Assembly: GCF_000262545.1 (NCBI RefSeq)
Contig: NZ_JH660659.1
Coordinates: forward strand, 129,240-193,239
DNA: 64,000 nucleotides
From: Prevotella bivia DSM 20514
GTDB taxonomy: Bacteria > Bacteroidota > Bacteroidia > Bacteroidales > Bacteroidaceae
Reading direction: 5' to 3'
The notes under the pieces were generated by a model that did no database searches, was not told the DNA's origin, and saw nothing but the letters and a program-made list of their open reading frames with translations. Of the stretch, positions 46,060 through 56,109 are shown one piece after another. Position 1 is the stretch's first letter. The number at the start of each line of letters is the position of its first letter. A program made the translations under genes and the position numbers.

Positions 46060-47091
46060 TTATTCAAATGTAACCTTGCTGAATGCAGGTATATCTATTG
46101 AGGTAAACTGCTTATCACGATATTTAAACACACCAACCATTGCTATCATTGCCGCATTGTCAGTGGTATAGCTAAATTTAGGGATATAGGTTGTCCAACC
46201 ATACTTTTTTGCATGCTCTCCGAAAGCATTGCGTAAGCCATTATTAGCCGATACACCACCCGCAACTGCCACGTGTGTAATGCCAGTATCCTTGACAGCC
46301 TTTCTAAGTTTCTTCATTAAAATATCAACAATAGCATGCTCTAAGCTTGCAGCAATATCCTCTTTGTGATGTTCTATAAAGTCAGGATCTTCTTGTACCC
46401 ACTTGCGCATATTGTATAAGAACGAAGTCTTTAAACCAGAAAAAGAATAGTCATATCCAGGCACATTAGGTTCTGCAAACTTATACGCCAATGGATTGCC
46501 TTGACGAGCCAATTTATCAATAATAGGACCGCCAGGGTAACCTAATCCCATTACTTTTGAACACTTATCAATGGCCTCACCAGCAGCATCATCAATGGTC
46601 TGCCCCATTACTTCCATATCATTGTAAGCATTTACCTTGACTATCTGTGAGTTACCACCTGACACTAATAAGCAAATGAAAGGAAATGGAGGTTGATGAT
46701 TGTCATTCTCCTCTTCTTTAATAAAGTGAGCCATAACATGTCCTTGTAAGTGGTTTACATCTATCAAAGGGATACCCAAAGCACGTGCCATGCCTTTTGC
46801 AAAGCTAACACCGACTAATAAACTACCCATCAAACCAGGGCCGCGTGTGAAAGCAATAGCCGACAATTGCTCTTTAACTATGCCAGCACGCTTAATCGCT
46901 TGATCTACAACAGGCACTACATTCTGTTGGTGCGCTCTTGATGCCAATTCAGGCACTACACCTCCATAATCTTTATGTACCTGCTGAGAAGCTGTTACGT
47001 TACTGCAAATAATTCCATTCCGCAGTACGGCTGCACTCGTATCATCGCAGCTACTTTCTATCGCTAATATATAAATATCTTTGTTATCCAT
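46060..47091 (-). CDS. tsaD: TsaD: tRNA threonylcarbamoyladenosine synthase subunit
   Basis: Transfers the threonylcarbamoyl group to A37 of ANN-decoding tRNAs. The protein shows the ASKHA-fold start ILAIESSCDDTSAAVL, the metal-binding HxxxH pair in HLQGHVMAH and LLVSGGNSQ. ATG 47091 (MDNKDIYILAIESSCDD) gives 343 residues, the usual length; an in-frame ATG at 47124 would add 11 basic residues and is less likely. Downstream of map by 52 bases. Confidence 0.93.
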   Translation of the reverse strand: MDNKDIYILAIESSCDDTSAAVLRNGIICSNVTASQQVHKDYGGVVPELASRAHQQNVVPVVDQAIKRAGIVKEQLSAIAFTRGPGLMGSLLVGVSFAKGMARALGIPLIDVNHLQGHVMAHFIKEEENDNHQPPFPFICLLVSGGNSQIVKVNAYNDMEVMGQTIDDAAGEAIDKCSKVMGLGYPGGPIIDKLARQGNPLAYKFAEPNVPGYDYSFSGLKTSFLYNMRKWVQEDPDFIEHHKEDIAASLEHAIVDILMKKLRKAVKDTGITHVAVAGGVSANNGLRNAFGEHAKKYGWTTYIPKFSYTTDNAAMIAMVGVFKYRDKQFTSIDIPAFSKVTFE

Positions 47092-47143
47092 TTTTGTCGA
47101 AGTCCTTTCTCTTCTTTTAGACATCTATTAATCCCTATATCCT

Positions 47144-48007
47144 TTAATGTGTAAGGATTTCCAAACCTGTTTCGGTCATCACAAAAGTATGTTCCCATTG
47201 CGCTGAAGGCTTTTCATCACCTGTAATAATTTCCCACCCGTATGGATCATCAGCATCAAGATATACTTTCCATGTTCCCATATTGATCATAGGCTCAATG
47301 GTGAAAACCATACCAGGAACAAGTACCATACCTGTGCCACGATATCCAAAGTGCATTATTTCTGGTTCTGTATGGAACTCCAAACCTACTCCATGCCCAC
47401 ATAAATCGCGTACAACACCATATCCATATTTTTCTGCATGCTTCTGAATAGCAGCACCAATATCACCAACAAAGCCGTATGGCTTAGCAGCTGCAGCACC
47501 AATCTCTAAGCATTCCTTGGTAACACGCACCAATTGTTCTTTTTCAGGAGTGGTTTTACCCCCTACGATGAACATACGACTTGCATCAGCATAATATCCA
47601 TCTACGATCACTGTCATATCAACATTCACAATATCGCCTTCTTCTAAGACTTCATCATCTTTTGGAATACCATGACAAACTACCTCGTTAATACTCGTAC
47701 AAACGCTCTTAGGGAAGCCTTCATAGCCAAGTGTAGCCGAAATAGCATTGTGATCTTTGCAGTATTTAGCACAGATATCGTCAATATCTTGGGTTGTTAT
47801 TCCTGGTTTAATAGCAGCTTCACACGCATCTAAACACCCCGTATTGATTACACCAGCACGACGAATACCTTCTATTTCTTCAGGAGTTCTGATTAAGTTA
47901 CGAGTAGGCACTAACTTACCTTTCTTCTCTAACTCCATTATTTTTAAGTCCATTTCAGTAGGCGTTTGACCTGGTAGGCAATGCCATCTTTTCTTTTTAA
48001 ATTGCAT
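47144..48007 (-). CDS. map: Map: type I methionine aminopeptidase
   Basis: Removes N-terminal methionine. The 287-residue protein has the pita-bread fold with metal ligands in VNVDMTVIVDGYYADASRMF, GHGVGLEFHTEP and TIEPM. ATG 48007 (MQFKKKRWHCLPGQTP) is preferred to ATG 48052, which would add 15 hydrophobic residues with no family match. It sits between smpB and tsaD, a translation-linked cluster. Confidence 0.94.
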   Translation of the reverse strand: MQFKKKRWHCLPGQTPTEMDLKIMELEKKGKLVPTRNLIRTPEEIEGIRRAGVINTGCLDACEAAIKPGITTQDIDDICAKYCKDHNAISATLGYEGFPKSVCTSINEVVCHGIPKDDEVLEEGDIVNVDMTVIVDGYYADASRMFIVGGKTTPEKEQLVRVTKECLEIGAAAAKPYGFVGDIGAAIQKHAEKYGYGVVRDLCGHGVGLEFHTEPEIMHFGYRGTGMVLVPGMVFTIEPMINMGTWKVYLDADDPYGWEIITGDEKPSAQWEHTFVMTETGLEILTH

Positions 48008-48104
48008 AATATTTATATTATATTGAGAATTAAGAATTATATTTTTGTCCATAAGACCTTCAGAAAGTTGTTTTTCTGTTCTTAACTCCCTTTTTCCAAT
48101 TTGC

Positions 48105-48584
48105 CTAATAGTGCTTTCGCACTCTATCCATTTCTCTCTTATCTTCCTTCGCTTTTAGTGTCTGACGCTTATCATATTCCTTTTTACCCTTAGCCAAAGC
48201 AATGTTTACTTTAGCGCGTCCATTGTCATCAATAAACACAAGTGTGGGAATGATTGTATATCCCGGTGATTGCGAATCAGCTTCTAAAATCCTTATTTCC
48301 TTCTTATTCAACAATAATTTCCTTGATCGACGTGCCTCATGATTAGCATACGACCCATAGAAATAAGGCGAGATATTCATGCCTTGCACCCATATCTCAC
48401 CATTGTTAATAACACAAAAGGCATCTACAAGCGATGCTTTACCTGCACGAATAGATTTTATTTCTGTACCTGTAAGAACAATGCCTGCAGTATAGGTATC
48501 CACAAAGAAATATTCAAAAGAGGCTTTCTTATTGCGGATTTGTACCAATGCTTTGCGTTTTTTATTTTGTTTCTCGTTACTCAT
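48105..48584 (-). CDS. smpB: SmpB: tmRNA-binding protein
   Basis: Binds tmRNA for ribosome rescue. The 159-residue protein has the oligonucleotide-binding fold ([20 protein letters not shown]) and a basic C-terminal tail ending RVRKHY. It abuts the DMP19 gene: that stop ends at 48585, directly before this ATG. The partner tmRNA gene is not in the window. Confidence 0.94.
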   Translation of the reverse strand: MSNEKQNKKRKALVQIRNKKASFEYFFVDTYTAGIVLTGTEIKSIRAGKASLVDAFCVINNGEIWVQGMNISPYFYGSYANHEARRSRKLLLNKKEIRILEADSQSPGYTIIPTLVFIDDNGRAKVNIALAKGKKEYDKRQTLKAKEDKREMDRVRKHY

Positions 48585-49088
48585 TTACTCAATAATTGCA
48601 AAATCTTCGATATGATCGTCAATGTAAGCCGCCACACATTCTGTCCAATGCTCTTCGTTTACAACAAACTCATCATCGAAATCATCAAATTCTGGCATTT
48701 GTTCAAATAAAGCCATAAAATCTTCATCGCTCATATCCTGCTCTATCTGCTCATGATACTTGTCGTAGTACTTTTTTGCATGCTTCACATGGGTGTATAA
48801 ATCTCTTATTCCCCAATTGCGCATAGCTACAGCAAAAGGATTGCGGAAGATAAAAGCACCGAAGCCATTATGGATCAATTGCACATAGCCACCAAAAGAA
48901 ACTTCATTGTGTAGGTAGTCCCATGCTAGTAATGTAATCTGATCGGGAGTTAATTGCGCCATTGTTTCAGCAGTCAGTTCTCCTCCAATAGCATCTTTAA
49001 TGCCATTCACAAACACAGCAACGAAAGCATCCATACCTTCGCTAACAGCTTTTTTTATATCAGCTTCTTTTACCTTAACTTCTATCAT
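48585..49088 (-). CDS. DMP19-family protein (DUF4375)
   Basis: A 167-residue acidic soluble protein with the DMP19/DUF4375 pattern (LLAWDYLHNEVSFGGYVQLIHNGFG) and a very acidic tail (EFDDFDDEFVVNEEHW). DMP19 proteins mimic DNA and bind Neisseria NHTF; the function in Bacteroidetes is unknown. A -7 box (TACCTTTG) ends only eight bases before its ATG. Confidence 0.82.
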   Translation of the reverse strand: MIEVKVKEADIKKAVSEGMDAFVAVFVNGIKDAIGGELTAETMAQLTPDQITLLAWDYLHNEVSFGGYVQLIHNGFGAFIFRNPFAVAMRNWGIRDLYTHVKHAKKYYDKYHEQIEQDMSDEDFMALFEQMPEFDDFDDEFVVNEEHWTECVAAYIDDHIEDFAIIE

Positions 49089-49096
49089 ATCAAATG

Positions 49097-49104
49097 CAAA
49101 GGTA
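49097..49104 (-). promoter_or_regulatory. -7 box abutting the DMP19 start
   Basis: Minus-strand TACCTTTG; eight bases separate it from ATG 49088, leaving a leader of at most a few bases. Confidence 0.55.
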
Positions 49105-49112
49105 ATTAATAT

Positions 49113-49145
49113 AATTGAGAATTGAGTATTGAGAATTGAGAATTG
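49113..49145. repeat. Short tandem ATTGAGA-type repeat
   Basis: Repeated units of ATTGAGA and ATTGAGT in head-to-tail order (about four and a half units). A related ATTGAGAATTAAGAATT stretch lies at about 48018-48036, in the map 5' region. Such AATTGAG repeats occur often between genes in Bacteroidetes; their role is unknown. Confidence 0.7.
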
Positions 49146-49160
49146 TTGCCAATTGAAATC

Positions 49161-51956
49161 CTACTTTTTCCCTTTTGCATCAAAATGATAAGCGAAAGTA
49201 AAGCGAACATAGTGATGGATAGATTCTTCCCATGATTCTGATCGCTTGTTGGCTGTTAGCATACTCCAGCGCCATGCTCTCTGATTTAGTATGTCATCAA
49301 ACTCTACCATCAGAGAGCCTTTGTTTTTCCAGAATAACCATTTCGCACTAGCATCCCATAACCAGTTATTGCGATTAAATTCAGACATCAAGTATCCCTT
49401 ACGAGCTTCGTTTTTAATATCTGTACCCACCTCCCAATGTCTTGGTTTCCATAATATACTCATACCATAAGTGTAATCCATAGGGGTACTATTATAATCT
49501 GGAGTAAATTGGTATTTATTCTTCTGTAGATTTATTGCTCCAAAGAGCTTTGCGACCAACCTTTCGCGTTCAAAAACAAACTCAGGGTCAATCTTAAAAG
49601 TAAACTGGTTAAGCCTATTCAAAGCTCTTTCTTGCGTTTCATCTAAAGCAGAGAAATAACCATACGATTTCATTAGATGACTTTCCACCTTTGCTGAAAA
49701 ATGAAAATCATCGCCAATCCCCTTATCAAACACCATATTTGCCATCCAATCGTCTCCTCCTCTAACATTCTCTTGGTGGCTACGATAGACACCTGTAGTT
49801 GGGTTATAATAGTAAACCGTTGTTAAGGGATTGATATTCTTCGTATAACCAGCTTTTAACATCAACATTGCTTGCTGTTTTGCCCATGTTTGTTGGTAAG
49901 TAAGCACATTGCTATATGTGTGGTATTGATGTAGTAATGGGTTACCTTCTTCTATCAACAAGGGATTAGTGGTATTATAATAGCCCAATGTTGAAAGTAT
50001 AGTTGGTTGTTTTGAGGTATAGCTAAAATTATACTCTAAGCCATTTTTATCACTGATATTCCATTTTACTTTCAAGTTAGGGCTAACAAAAAAGTTATTT
50101 CTTACCGCTAAAGTATCTAAGGTTCCACGCTGATAATCAAGCTTACTGTGTATCCAGTCTAACCTTATGTTAGGTATTACTTGCCATTTATCGTTCTTAT
50201 AAATGAAACCTAAATTTAGCGTATGTGTAGTAGAGTGTAACTTGCTATCATAGCTATTTGCATTATCTTTTGTTGATGCAAGATTAGTATCTTGTATTTC
50301 TTTTGAAGAGGAACTATAAAAATCTTGCATTTCTTTTTTATGACCAACACGGAAAGTATAATCAGCAGCTAGCTTTATAATCTTTGTTATATTGTAATCA
50401 AACTTTGAATAGATATAGGTATCTAGTCCATGTGAAGGCAAGCGATATTGCTGATATAGCGGAGAAGAGATACTTTCTGTAATATAATCTAATTGGCGAT
50501 GGGTATTATAGCGATTTGTTCCTCCTGTTAATTCTGCATTTGCAGCAATGGCAAACATTCCTTTCTTTCCAAGAAAATGATTCCATCCAAAATAAAGGCT
50601 TCCTTTTGCCCCTTCCTCTATTTGTTGTGTATATACTTGTTGTCTATTGATAAGATGGTGGTAAATGTCAGCCCCTGTTGTTGCTAATAAGGCTTGATCA
50701 ATAGGAAAATCACCAAATAGTTTTGGGTCATTATTCATTTGTGCAGAACTCTCTTCTCCATTGTGCATCAAATAATTGTATTCAAAAGTTGCTTCTCCAC
50801 TTATAGAATTGAGCGAATCAGTATATGTGAAAAGTCTAGCCTGTAGTTTAGGTGTAATCGCATGCTCATAATGACTTTCTCGGACAAGTCCCCATGTCTT
50901 TTCTGCAGTCTCAGGATGGGTAATTTGTTCTGTAGTAAAGGTAGTACCCCAGCCATCTTTATGATTAAAGTTGATAGCAATGTTATAATTATTTTTGTCT
51001 GAAAATTGATGATTTCCTTGTTTCCAGTTATGCTGCCATCCAACAGCTGCGCTCTGTGCCTTACCAAAGGCGTCATAGTTGCCCCAACTGCCCCAGCCTA
51101 AGCCTCTTTCTTGATAGCGGCAAAGATTGTTTGCATCAAGACTTACCAAGATAGGATCTTTATCACTTAATCGCTCTGTTTCAAAAGTTCCCCAATAATA
51201 TTTCGATGGCTGCCAGCGTGTAGTAACATCGCCATACCATTTGTCCATAAAACCCGGCTTTATCTTAACATCTAATACCTGATCGTCCTTACCATTGTCC
51301 GATCCTGTTTGCATAGCTTCATCACTTTTCTTATTGTATGATTTTATGTTTTGCACGGCTTCTGCTGGCAATTGTGCTAACATACTGCCACCTCCTAAAA
51401 TATCTTTACCATTCATCATCATACGAAGCGGCTTATTATTCCAATAAAGTTTACCATCTTTTTCCACAACACCAGGCAATCGTTTGATCAACTCGTCTAG
51501 TCTAGCTCCCTCTCTTAGTTTAAAAGCTTCAGGATGGAATACAATGGTATCCCCTTTCATACTAAACCTCTTTGCACGAGCTGTTATCACAACATCTTTC
51601 ATCATCAGTTCTGTAGGTTTTAATAAAATATCACCGAGCTTTATAGTGTTACTAGTGCCACCTCCCATTGAATACCCACGCTTTGTGGTACTATTGTATC
51701 CTATCATACTTATGACTAGTGTTATCCTACCTTCACCACCAGTAGTGATGGTAAAGTTGCCTAGTGAGTCGGCTACTGCTGTTGCCATATAAACACAATT
51801 TGCTTGCGCCACTCTTGCTTCTACCGAAGCCATAGGCAACGGTTCTTTGGTTTCAGCATCAAGCACTCTACCCTTGATATTATCAGCATAAACAAAGCTA
51901 GGTACTATCAAGAACAACAACAATAGTAGTAAACGAAAAATATTTTTTAAGCGCAT
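49161..51956 (-). CDS. TonB-linked outer membrane beta-barrel protein
   Basis: A 931-residue protein with a signal peptide (MRLKNIFRLLLLL... ending VYAD), a carboxypeptidase-D-regulatory-like domain (KGRVLDAETKEPLP, about 28-110), a plug-like region (ARLDELIKRLPGVVEKDG) and a long beta-barrel ending in FTFAYHF. It resembles an OmpA/TonB-dependent-receptor-like barrel rather than a SusC with TonB box. ATG 51956 is preferred to 51977 because the signal peptide starts there. No SusD partner is adjacent, so the ligand is unknown. Confidence 0.9.
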   Translation of the reverse strand: MRLKNIFRLLLLLLFLIVPSFVYADNIKGRVLDAETKEPLPMASVEARVAQANCVYMATAVADSLGNFTITTGGEGRITLVISMIGYNSTTKRGYSMGGGTSNTIKLGDILLKPTELMMKDVVITARAKRFSMKGDTIVFHPEAFKLREGARLDELIKRLPGVVEKDGKLYWNNKPLRMMMNGKDILGGGSMLAQLPAEAVQNIKSYNKKSDEAMQTGSDNGKDDQVLDVKIKPGFMDKWYGDVTTRWQPSKYYWGTFETERLSDKDPILVSLDANNLCRYQERGLGWGSWGNYDAFGKAQSAAVGWQHNWKQGNHQFSDKNNYNIAINFNHKDGWGTTFTTEQITHPETAEKTWGLVRESHYEHAITPKLQARLFTYTDSLNSISGEATFEYNYLMHNGEESSAQMNNDPKLFGDFPIDQALLATTGADIYHHLINRQQVYTQQIEEGAKGSLYFGWNHFLGKKGMFAIAANAELTGGTNRYNTHRQLDYITESISSPLYQQYRLPSHGLDTYIYSKFDYNITKIIKLAADYTFRVGHKKEMQDFYSSSSKEIQDTNLASTKDNANSYDSKLHSTTHTLNLGFIYKNDKWQVIPNIRLDWIHSKLDYQRGTLDTLAVRNNFFVSPNLKVKWNISDKNGLEYNFSYTSKQPTILSTLGYYNTTNPLLIEEGNPLLHQYHTYSNVLTYQQTWAKQQAMLMLKAGYTKNINPLTTVYYYNPTTGVYRSHQENVRGGDDWMANMVFDKGIGDDFHFSAKVESHLMKSYGYFSALDETQERALNRLNQFTFKIDPEFVFERERLVAKLFGAINLQKNKYQFTPDYNSTPMDYTYGMSILWKPRHWEVGTDIKNEARKGYLMSEFNRNNWLWDASAKWLFWKNKGSLMVEFDDILNQRAWRWSMLTANKRSESWEESIHHYVRFTFAYHFDAKGKK

Positions 51957-52245
51957 AGTAATTATATAGTTAAGCAAGTTTTTATCACTAAAAGCTTGTA
52001 AGATTATTTCCTACAAAGTTCTGCATTATTATTTGTTTTTGCAAAATAATGTTGGTGTTTTTTTTTGTTTTGTATTTTTTTAAACTTTAAAACTTTTATT
52101 TATCTTAGCCATAAGATAACCTGTTTGTGGAAAACATCTTTTGGCTGTAATATATTTTCACTTGTATTTATAAGTGAATAGATTTATATCCCCATTTGAA
52201 AAGTTTTATATAACCACAGTTTTTTTTTAAAAATAAGTCGTATTC

Positions 52246-52618
52246 TCTCCGAACTTCTCCCTAAGTATTAGTTCTTTTGGTCATCGCTGAACTATCACAT
52301 AAAAAAATATAACCATAAATAATAGTACAAACTAGATAAGACGACAGTCTGACTAAAAAACTCGCTTTTAAGTCCAATAATATCCTGCTAACTCTTAGAA
52401 AATATTTAACAGCAAACAAATACATCATCTTTTTTATTGTAAAAGGTGATGTATAGCAGAGCTAAAGGTCATCTTTTGTCATATAAAAGGTTACCTTTTA
52501 CGCTTCAAAAGGTAACCTTTTTGTTTTATATTTTTAAGTCGTTGCTAATCAATTAGATAGCTTGTACACTCTTTTACTAATAGACCATATTATTATAAGT
52601 AAAATTAGTTGACTTTAT
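52246..52618. repeat. Dispersed noncoding repeat, copy 2
   Basis: About 370 bases aligning with 29381-29740 in the same orientation. Shared blocks include AACTATCACATAA, ACTAAAAAACTCGCTTT, AGAAAATATTTAACAGC, a TACATCATCTTTT/AAAAGGTGATGTA stem (52421-52453) and TTTAAGTCGTTGCTAATCA. Modules M1 (52464-52477), M2 AAAAGGTTACCTTTT (52485-52499) and M3 AAAAGGTAACCTTTT (52507-52521) are present; M2 and M3 form a perfect 15-bp stem here. Confidence 0.75.
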
Positions 52619-52828
52619 CTGTTCTCAATAGATATTTGTTTGCTAGTCAACTAAGCTGTATTTACAGAGGCTAGACTTATGTGTCTAGCATTATTTTGGG
52701 GCGAAAGAAGAGGCTTATCCTTCAAAATAAAAAAGTTCGCAAAACCTAAATATCAGCTTTACGAACTAACTTTATATGTTATTTACCCTCTAGTGGACAT
52801 TAATTATAAAAAAAAAGTTTTAAAAAGA

Positions 52829-52860
52829 CTTGATTATATCAATAATAAGAGTTATATTTG
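52829..52860 (+). promoter_or_regulatory. Promoter of the AraC-type regulator operon
   Basis: Near-consensus CTTG (52829-52832), 20-base spacer, perfect TATATTTG (52853-52860). A TTG at 52858 lies inside the -7 box, so ATG 52903 is the true start. Confidence 0.75.
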
Positions 52861-52902
52861 CACAAGATAGGGAATGAATATGTAACGTCAATTAACCTGA
52901 TT

Positions 52903-53370
52903 ATGGCAAAGTACAACCTTACAGAAAAGAAAGAAAAGCTTGCTGCATATCGCAGCCTTGTGAGTCCACACTTAATGGACGAACTTAAAGAAAAGATCCT
53001 TGAAATCATTCTGATACAGAAGCGATACAAGGATAAGAACTATTCTGCAAAGAAATTAGCAGAAGATTTGGGTACTAATACCCGTTATATTTCTGCTGTA
53101 GTTAATGTGAGGTTTCACATGAACTACACGTCCTTTGTTAATAAATTTAGAATTGAGGAAGCTATGACCTTATTGGTGGATAAGCGTTATCAGGATTTAA
53201 ATATGGAAGATATTAGCGATATGGTGGGATTTGCAAATCGTCAGTCGTTTTACGCATCTTTCTACAAACTTAATGGCATTACTCCTCGTGATTACAAAAT
53301 GCGCCATTTAAGTCAACATCCTGCAGAAGAAGCTAAACCTAAAAAGTCAGCTAAAGCAAAGAAGGGATAA
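52903..53370 (+). CDS. Short AraC-family regulator (DNA-binding domain only)
   Basis: A 155-residue protein with a C-terminal-type AraC HTH pair (about 45-140: KKLAEDLGTNTRYISAVVN and EDISDMVGFANRQSFYASFYKLNGITPRDYK) and a Lys/Ala-rich tail. It has no ligand-binding domain, so control is likely by level or by partner. It is followed 7 bases later by a DPP III gene. Confidence 0.87.
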   Translation: MAKYNLTEKKEKLAAYRSLVSPHLMDELKEKILEIILIQKRYKDKNYSAKKLAEDLGTNTRYISAVVNVRFHMNYTSFVNKFRIEEAMTLLVDKRYQDLNMEDISDMVGFANRQSFYASFYKLNGITPRDYKMRHLSQHPAEEAKPKKSAKAKKG

Positions 53371-53377
53371 AAAGTAA

Positions 53378-55357
53378 GTGAAAGATAATAAAAATAAAAG
53401 CAATAGTAACTTTAGTTATTTAGACGAGTGCTTTGCCGATATCCAGATGCTTCGTTATGAATTGTCTGGCTTTGATAAATTGGCTCTACGCCAAAAGCAA
53501 TACATATTCTGCTTATCGCAGGCTACATTATATGGGCGAGATATTCTTTTCGATCAGTTTGGTAAATATAATTTGCGTATCAGAAAATTATTGGAGGCTA
53601 TTCTGCTCTATTATAACGGTAAAAAAAATGATGAGAACTTTATAAAGATAGAAGAATATCTCAAAAAGGTTTGGTTTTCTAATGGTATTTATCATCATTA
53701 TGGCTGCGAGAAGTTTAAACCAAATTTTTCCAAGGAGGCATTTAAAACTATAATATACTCTCTCCCTGTAGAAGTATTACCATGCAAAGAAAATGAAACT
53801 GTAGATTCCCTTTTAGAGGAATTATTGCCAATCATTTTCGATCCTACCATTCTGCCTAAGCGTGTAAATAAAGCTGATGGTGAGGACTTAGTAAAAACAT
53901 CAGCATGCAACTATTATGAGAATGTTACTCAAAGAGAAGTTGAAAATTTTTATGCAGAGAAAAAAAGGAAAGGATCAAAAAATCATCCACTTTCATACGG
54001 ATTAAATTCTACATTACGCAAAGTAGAAGGGCAAGTAGTAGAGGATGTTTGGCGCATTAATGGTAAGTATGGAGTAGCCTTAGAAAAGATCGTTTATTGG
54101 TTAAATGAGGCTTCAAAATATTCAGAGAACAGTCAACAAAAAAAAGTTATAGAATTACTGATAAAATACTATCAAACTGGTAACTTATCAATATTTGATG
54201 AATATTCTATTGAATGGTTAAAAGAGCAAGAAGGCAGGGTTGATTTTATCAATGGTTTTATAGAAGTATATGGCGATCCACTAGGCTTAAAAGCTTCGTG
54301 GGAAGGTATCGTTGAATATAAAGATTTAGAAGCCACTCAGCGTACCCAAACTATATCCACAAATGCACAATGGTTTGAAGATCATTCTCCCGTTGATCCA
54401 CGTTTTCGTAAAGAAAGAGTGAAAGGTGTTACTGCAAATGTTATTAATGCAGCTATGCTTGGTGGAGACGAATACCCTTCGACAGCTATTGGTATTAATT
54501 TACCAAATGCCGATTGGATTAGAGCCGAGCATGGATCAAAAAGCGTTACTATTGGAAATTTAACTCACGCCTACAATATGGCTTCACATGGAAATGGATT
54601 TCTTGAGGAATTTGTTATTGACAACGAAACGCTTGAAATAATAACAACATTTGGTGATAAAACGGATGACCTACATACCGATTTACATGAGTGTCTTGGA
54701 CATGGAAGTGGTAAACTATTACAAGGCACAGATCCTGATGCACTAAAAAACTATGGCAATACAATAGAGGAAGCACGTGCCGACTTGTTCGGTTTATACT
54801 ATATAGCCGATGCAAAACTGCTCGAATTAGGACTTCTTGATAGTAAAGAAGCATACAAAGCTCAGTATTATAGCTATTTAATGAATGGGCTCCTTACCCA
54901 GCAAGTAAGGATAAAACCTAACATGAAAATAGAAGAATCACACATGCAAAACAGAGCTTTAATAGCGTGGTGGGCTATGGATCTTGGAAAAGAAAAGAAC
55001 ATTATAGAATTTGTTACAAGAAATTCAAAAACATACATTAAAATTAATGACTACACTGCTCTTCGCTCTATCTTTGCAACAGAATTAGCAGAAATTCAGA
55101 GAATAAAGAGCGAGGGCGATTTTAACGCTGCACGTACTTTAGTAGAGAAATATGCTATTCATCTCAACAAAGACCAACACGAAGAAGTATTAGCACGCTA
55201 TAAACAGCTAAATATAGCTCCGTATAAAGGCTTTATAAACCCTGTTTTAAAACCGATATTTGATAATAACAAAAAGATTGTGGACATTGCTATTGACTAT
55301 ACTGAAAGTTATTCTGAGCAAATGCTACGTTATTCACGAGAATATTCAACACTATGA
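53378..55357 (+). CDS. Dipeptidyl peptidase III (M49 family)
   Basis: A 659-residue zinc metallopeptidase with the M49 motif HECLGH (His437, His442) and EEARAD for the third ligand region. It removes dipeptides from peptide N-termini. The start is GTG 53378, seven bases after the regulator; conserved sequence (FADIQMLRYELSGFDKL) begins before the first ATG (53447), supporting the GTG. No signal peptide is seen, so a cytoplasmic enzyme is expected. It overlaps the next gene by ATGA. Confidence 0.92.
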   Translation: MKDNKNKSNSNFSYLDECFADIQMLRYELSGFDKLALRQKQYIFCLSQATLYGRDILFDQFGKYNLRIRKLLEAILLYYNGKKNDENFIKIEEYLKKVWFSNGIYHHYGCEKFKPNFSKEAFKTIIYSLPVEVLPCKENETVDSLLEELLPIIFDPTILPKRVNKADGEDLVKTSACNYYENVTQREVENFYAEKKRKGSKNHPLSYGLNSTLRKVEGQVVEDVWRINGKYGVALEKIVYWLNEASKYSENSQQKKVIELLIKYYQTGNLSIFDEYSIEWLKEQEGRVDFINGFIEVYGDPLGLKASWEGIVEYKDLEATQRTQTISTNAQWFEDHSPVDPRFRKERVKGVTANVINAAMLGGDEYPSTAIGINLPNADWIRAEHGSKSVTIGNLTHAYNMASHGNGFLEEFVIDNETLEIITTFGDKTDDLHTDLHECLGHGSGKLLQGTDPDALKNYGNTIEEARADLFGLYYIADAKLLELGLLDSKEAYKAQYYSYLMNGLLTQQVRIKPNMKIEESHMQNRALIAWWAMDLGKEKNIIEFVTRNSKTYIKINDYTALRSIFATELAEIQRIKSEGDFNAARTLVEKYAIHLNKDQHEEVLARYKQLNIAPYKGFINPVLKPIFDNNKKIVDIAIDYTESYSEQMLRYSREYSTL

Positions 55358-55965
55358 ATGTAGAGATACACGAAAAAATAAAACAAATAAAACAGTCATT
55401 TCGCTTTAGAATGAATGGAGTGGCATCGCAGTCTATGCGCGAAAAAGGTATTTTATATAAACTAAATTGGGGAATACCAGTGCCTGAATTAAAAGAAATG
55501 GCAAAGGAATATGGTAAAGATTATGCTCTAGCTATTGAACTTTGGAAAGAAGACATACGTGAATGTATGATCTTAGCAACGCTTACCATGCCCTATGAAA
55601 AAATGGATGAAGAACTTGTTGAAGTATGGATGGAGCGTGTTAAAACGCAAGAGATGGCTGAAATACTCGCTTTTAACTTGCTTCAACACTTAAATTTTGC
55701 TTCTGCTTTAGCCTTTAGATGGATAGCGTCTGGACGCCAAATGTATGAATTATGTGGCTATAATCTCTTGGCAAGACTATTTAGTAGAGGTACAGAACCT
55801 GATTTTAGAGATATTAATGAATATCTTGATCAAGCCAACTCCGCTTTACAAAGTAATAATATCCAAGTAAAGCATGCTGCTTATAATAGCTTGCTCAAAT
55901 TCTGCGATATAAGTGAAGCGTTCGAAACAATTGCAAAGAAAGCAGTTAGCTTTCTAAATGATTAG
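55354..55965 (+). CDS. AlkD-like DNA alkylation repair protein
   Basis: A 203-residue all-helical protein of HEAT-like repeats (GIPVPELKEMAKEYGKDYALAIELWKEDIRE and later LARLFSRG...). AlkD enzymes remove alkylated bases. It starts by ATGA overlap with the DPP III gene. Similarity is by fold and repeats; catalytic residues (Trp and Asp in AlkD) were not checked by alignment. Confidence 0.82.
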   Translation: MNVEIHEKIKQIKQSFRFRMNGVASQSMREKGILYKLNWGIPVPELKEMAKEYGKDYALAIELWKEDIRECMILATLTMPYEKMDEELVEVWMERVKTQEMAEILAFNLLQHLNFASALAFRWIASGRQMYELCGYNLLARLFSRGTEPDFRDINEYLDQANSALQSNNIQVKHAAYNSLLKFCDISEAFETIAKKAVSFLND

Positions 55966-55989
55966 AAAATATCATTTTTTTTATTCTAC

Positions 55990-56040
55990 AATATTCAGTA
56001 ATTCGCTATACATTAAAAACGAATTACTGAATATTTTTTA
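55990..56040 (+). terminator. Terminator of the AraC-DPP III-AlkD unit
   Basis: Perfect 16-bp stem AATATTCAGTAATTCG/CGAATTACTGAATATT around a 14-base loop, then TTTTTA. Confidence 0.9.
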
Positions 56041-56109
56041 TGCCTATTTTGGCTTATTAATAAAAGCTGTAGAAGCTTAATATAGAGATATAAAATAATC
56101 AGCTTTGCT

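Larger units (their letters stand above)
51957..52902. other. Gene-free stretch holding repeat copy 2
   Basis: About 950 bases with no supported gene. 51957-52245 is AT-rich with a small hairpin (CACTT/AAGTG near 52170). 52246-52618 is copy 2 of the dispersed repeat. 52619-52828 has a perfect 7-bp hairpin GCTAGAC/GTCTAGC (52670-52689). The downstream part holds the promoter of the AraC-type gene. Confidence 0.6.

Noticed and set aside
49113..49145. ATTGAGA tandem units as a phase-variation tract
   Set aside because: It lies outside coding sequence and beyond the -7 box of the DMP19 gene, and the units are imperfect, so slippage control is not supported.
52679..52870. 63-codon frame on the plus strand
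   Set aside because: It runs into the promoter of the AraC-type gene, has no promoter of its own and shows no family features.
52858..52902. Extension of the AraC-type frame to a TTG at 52858
   Set aside because: It lies within the TATATTTG box; ATG 52903 follows and fits the family.
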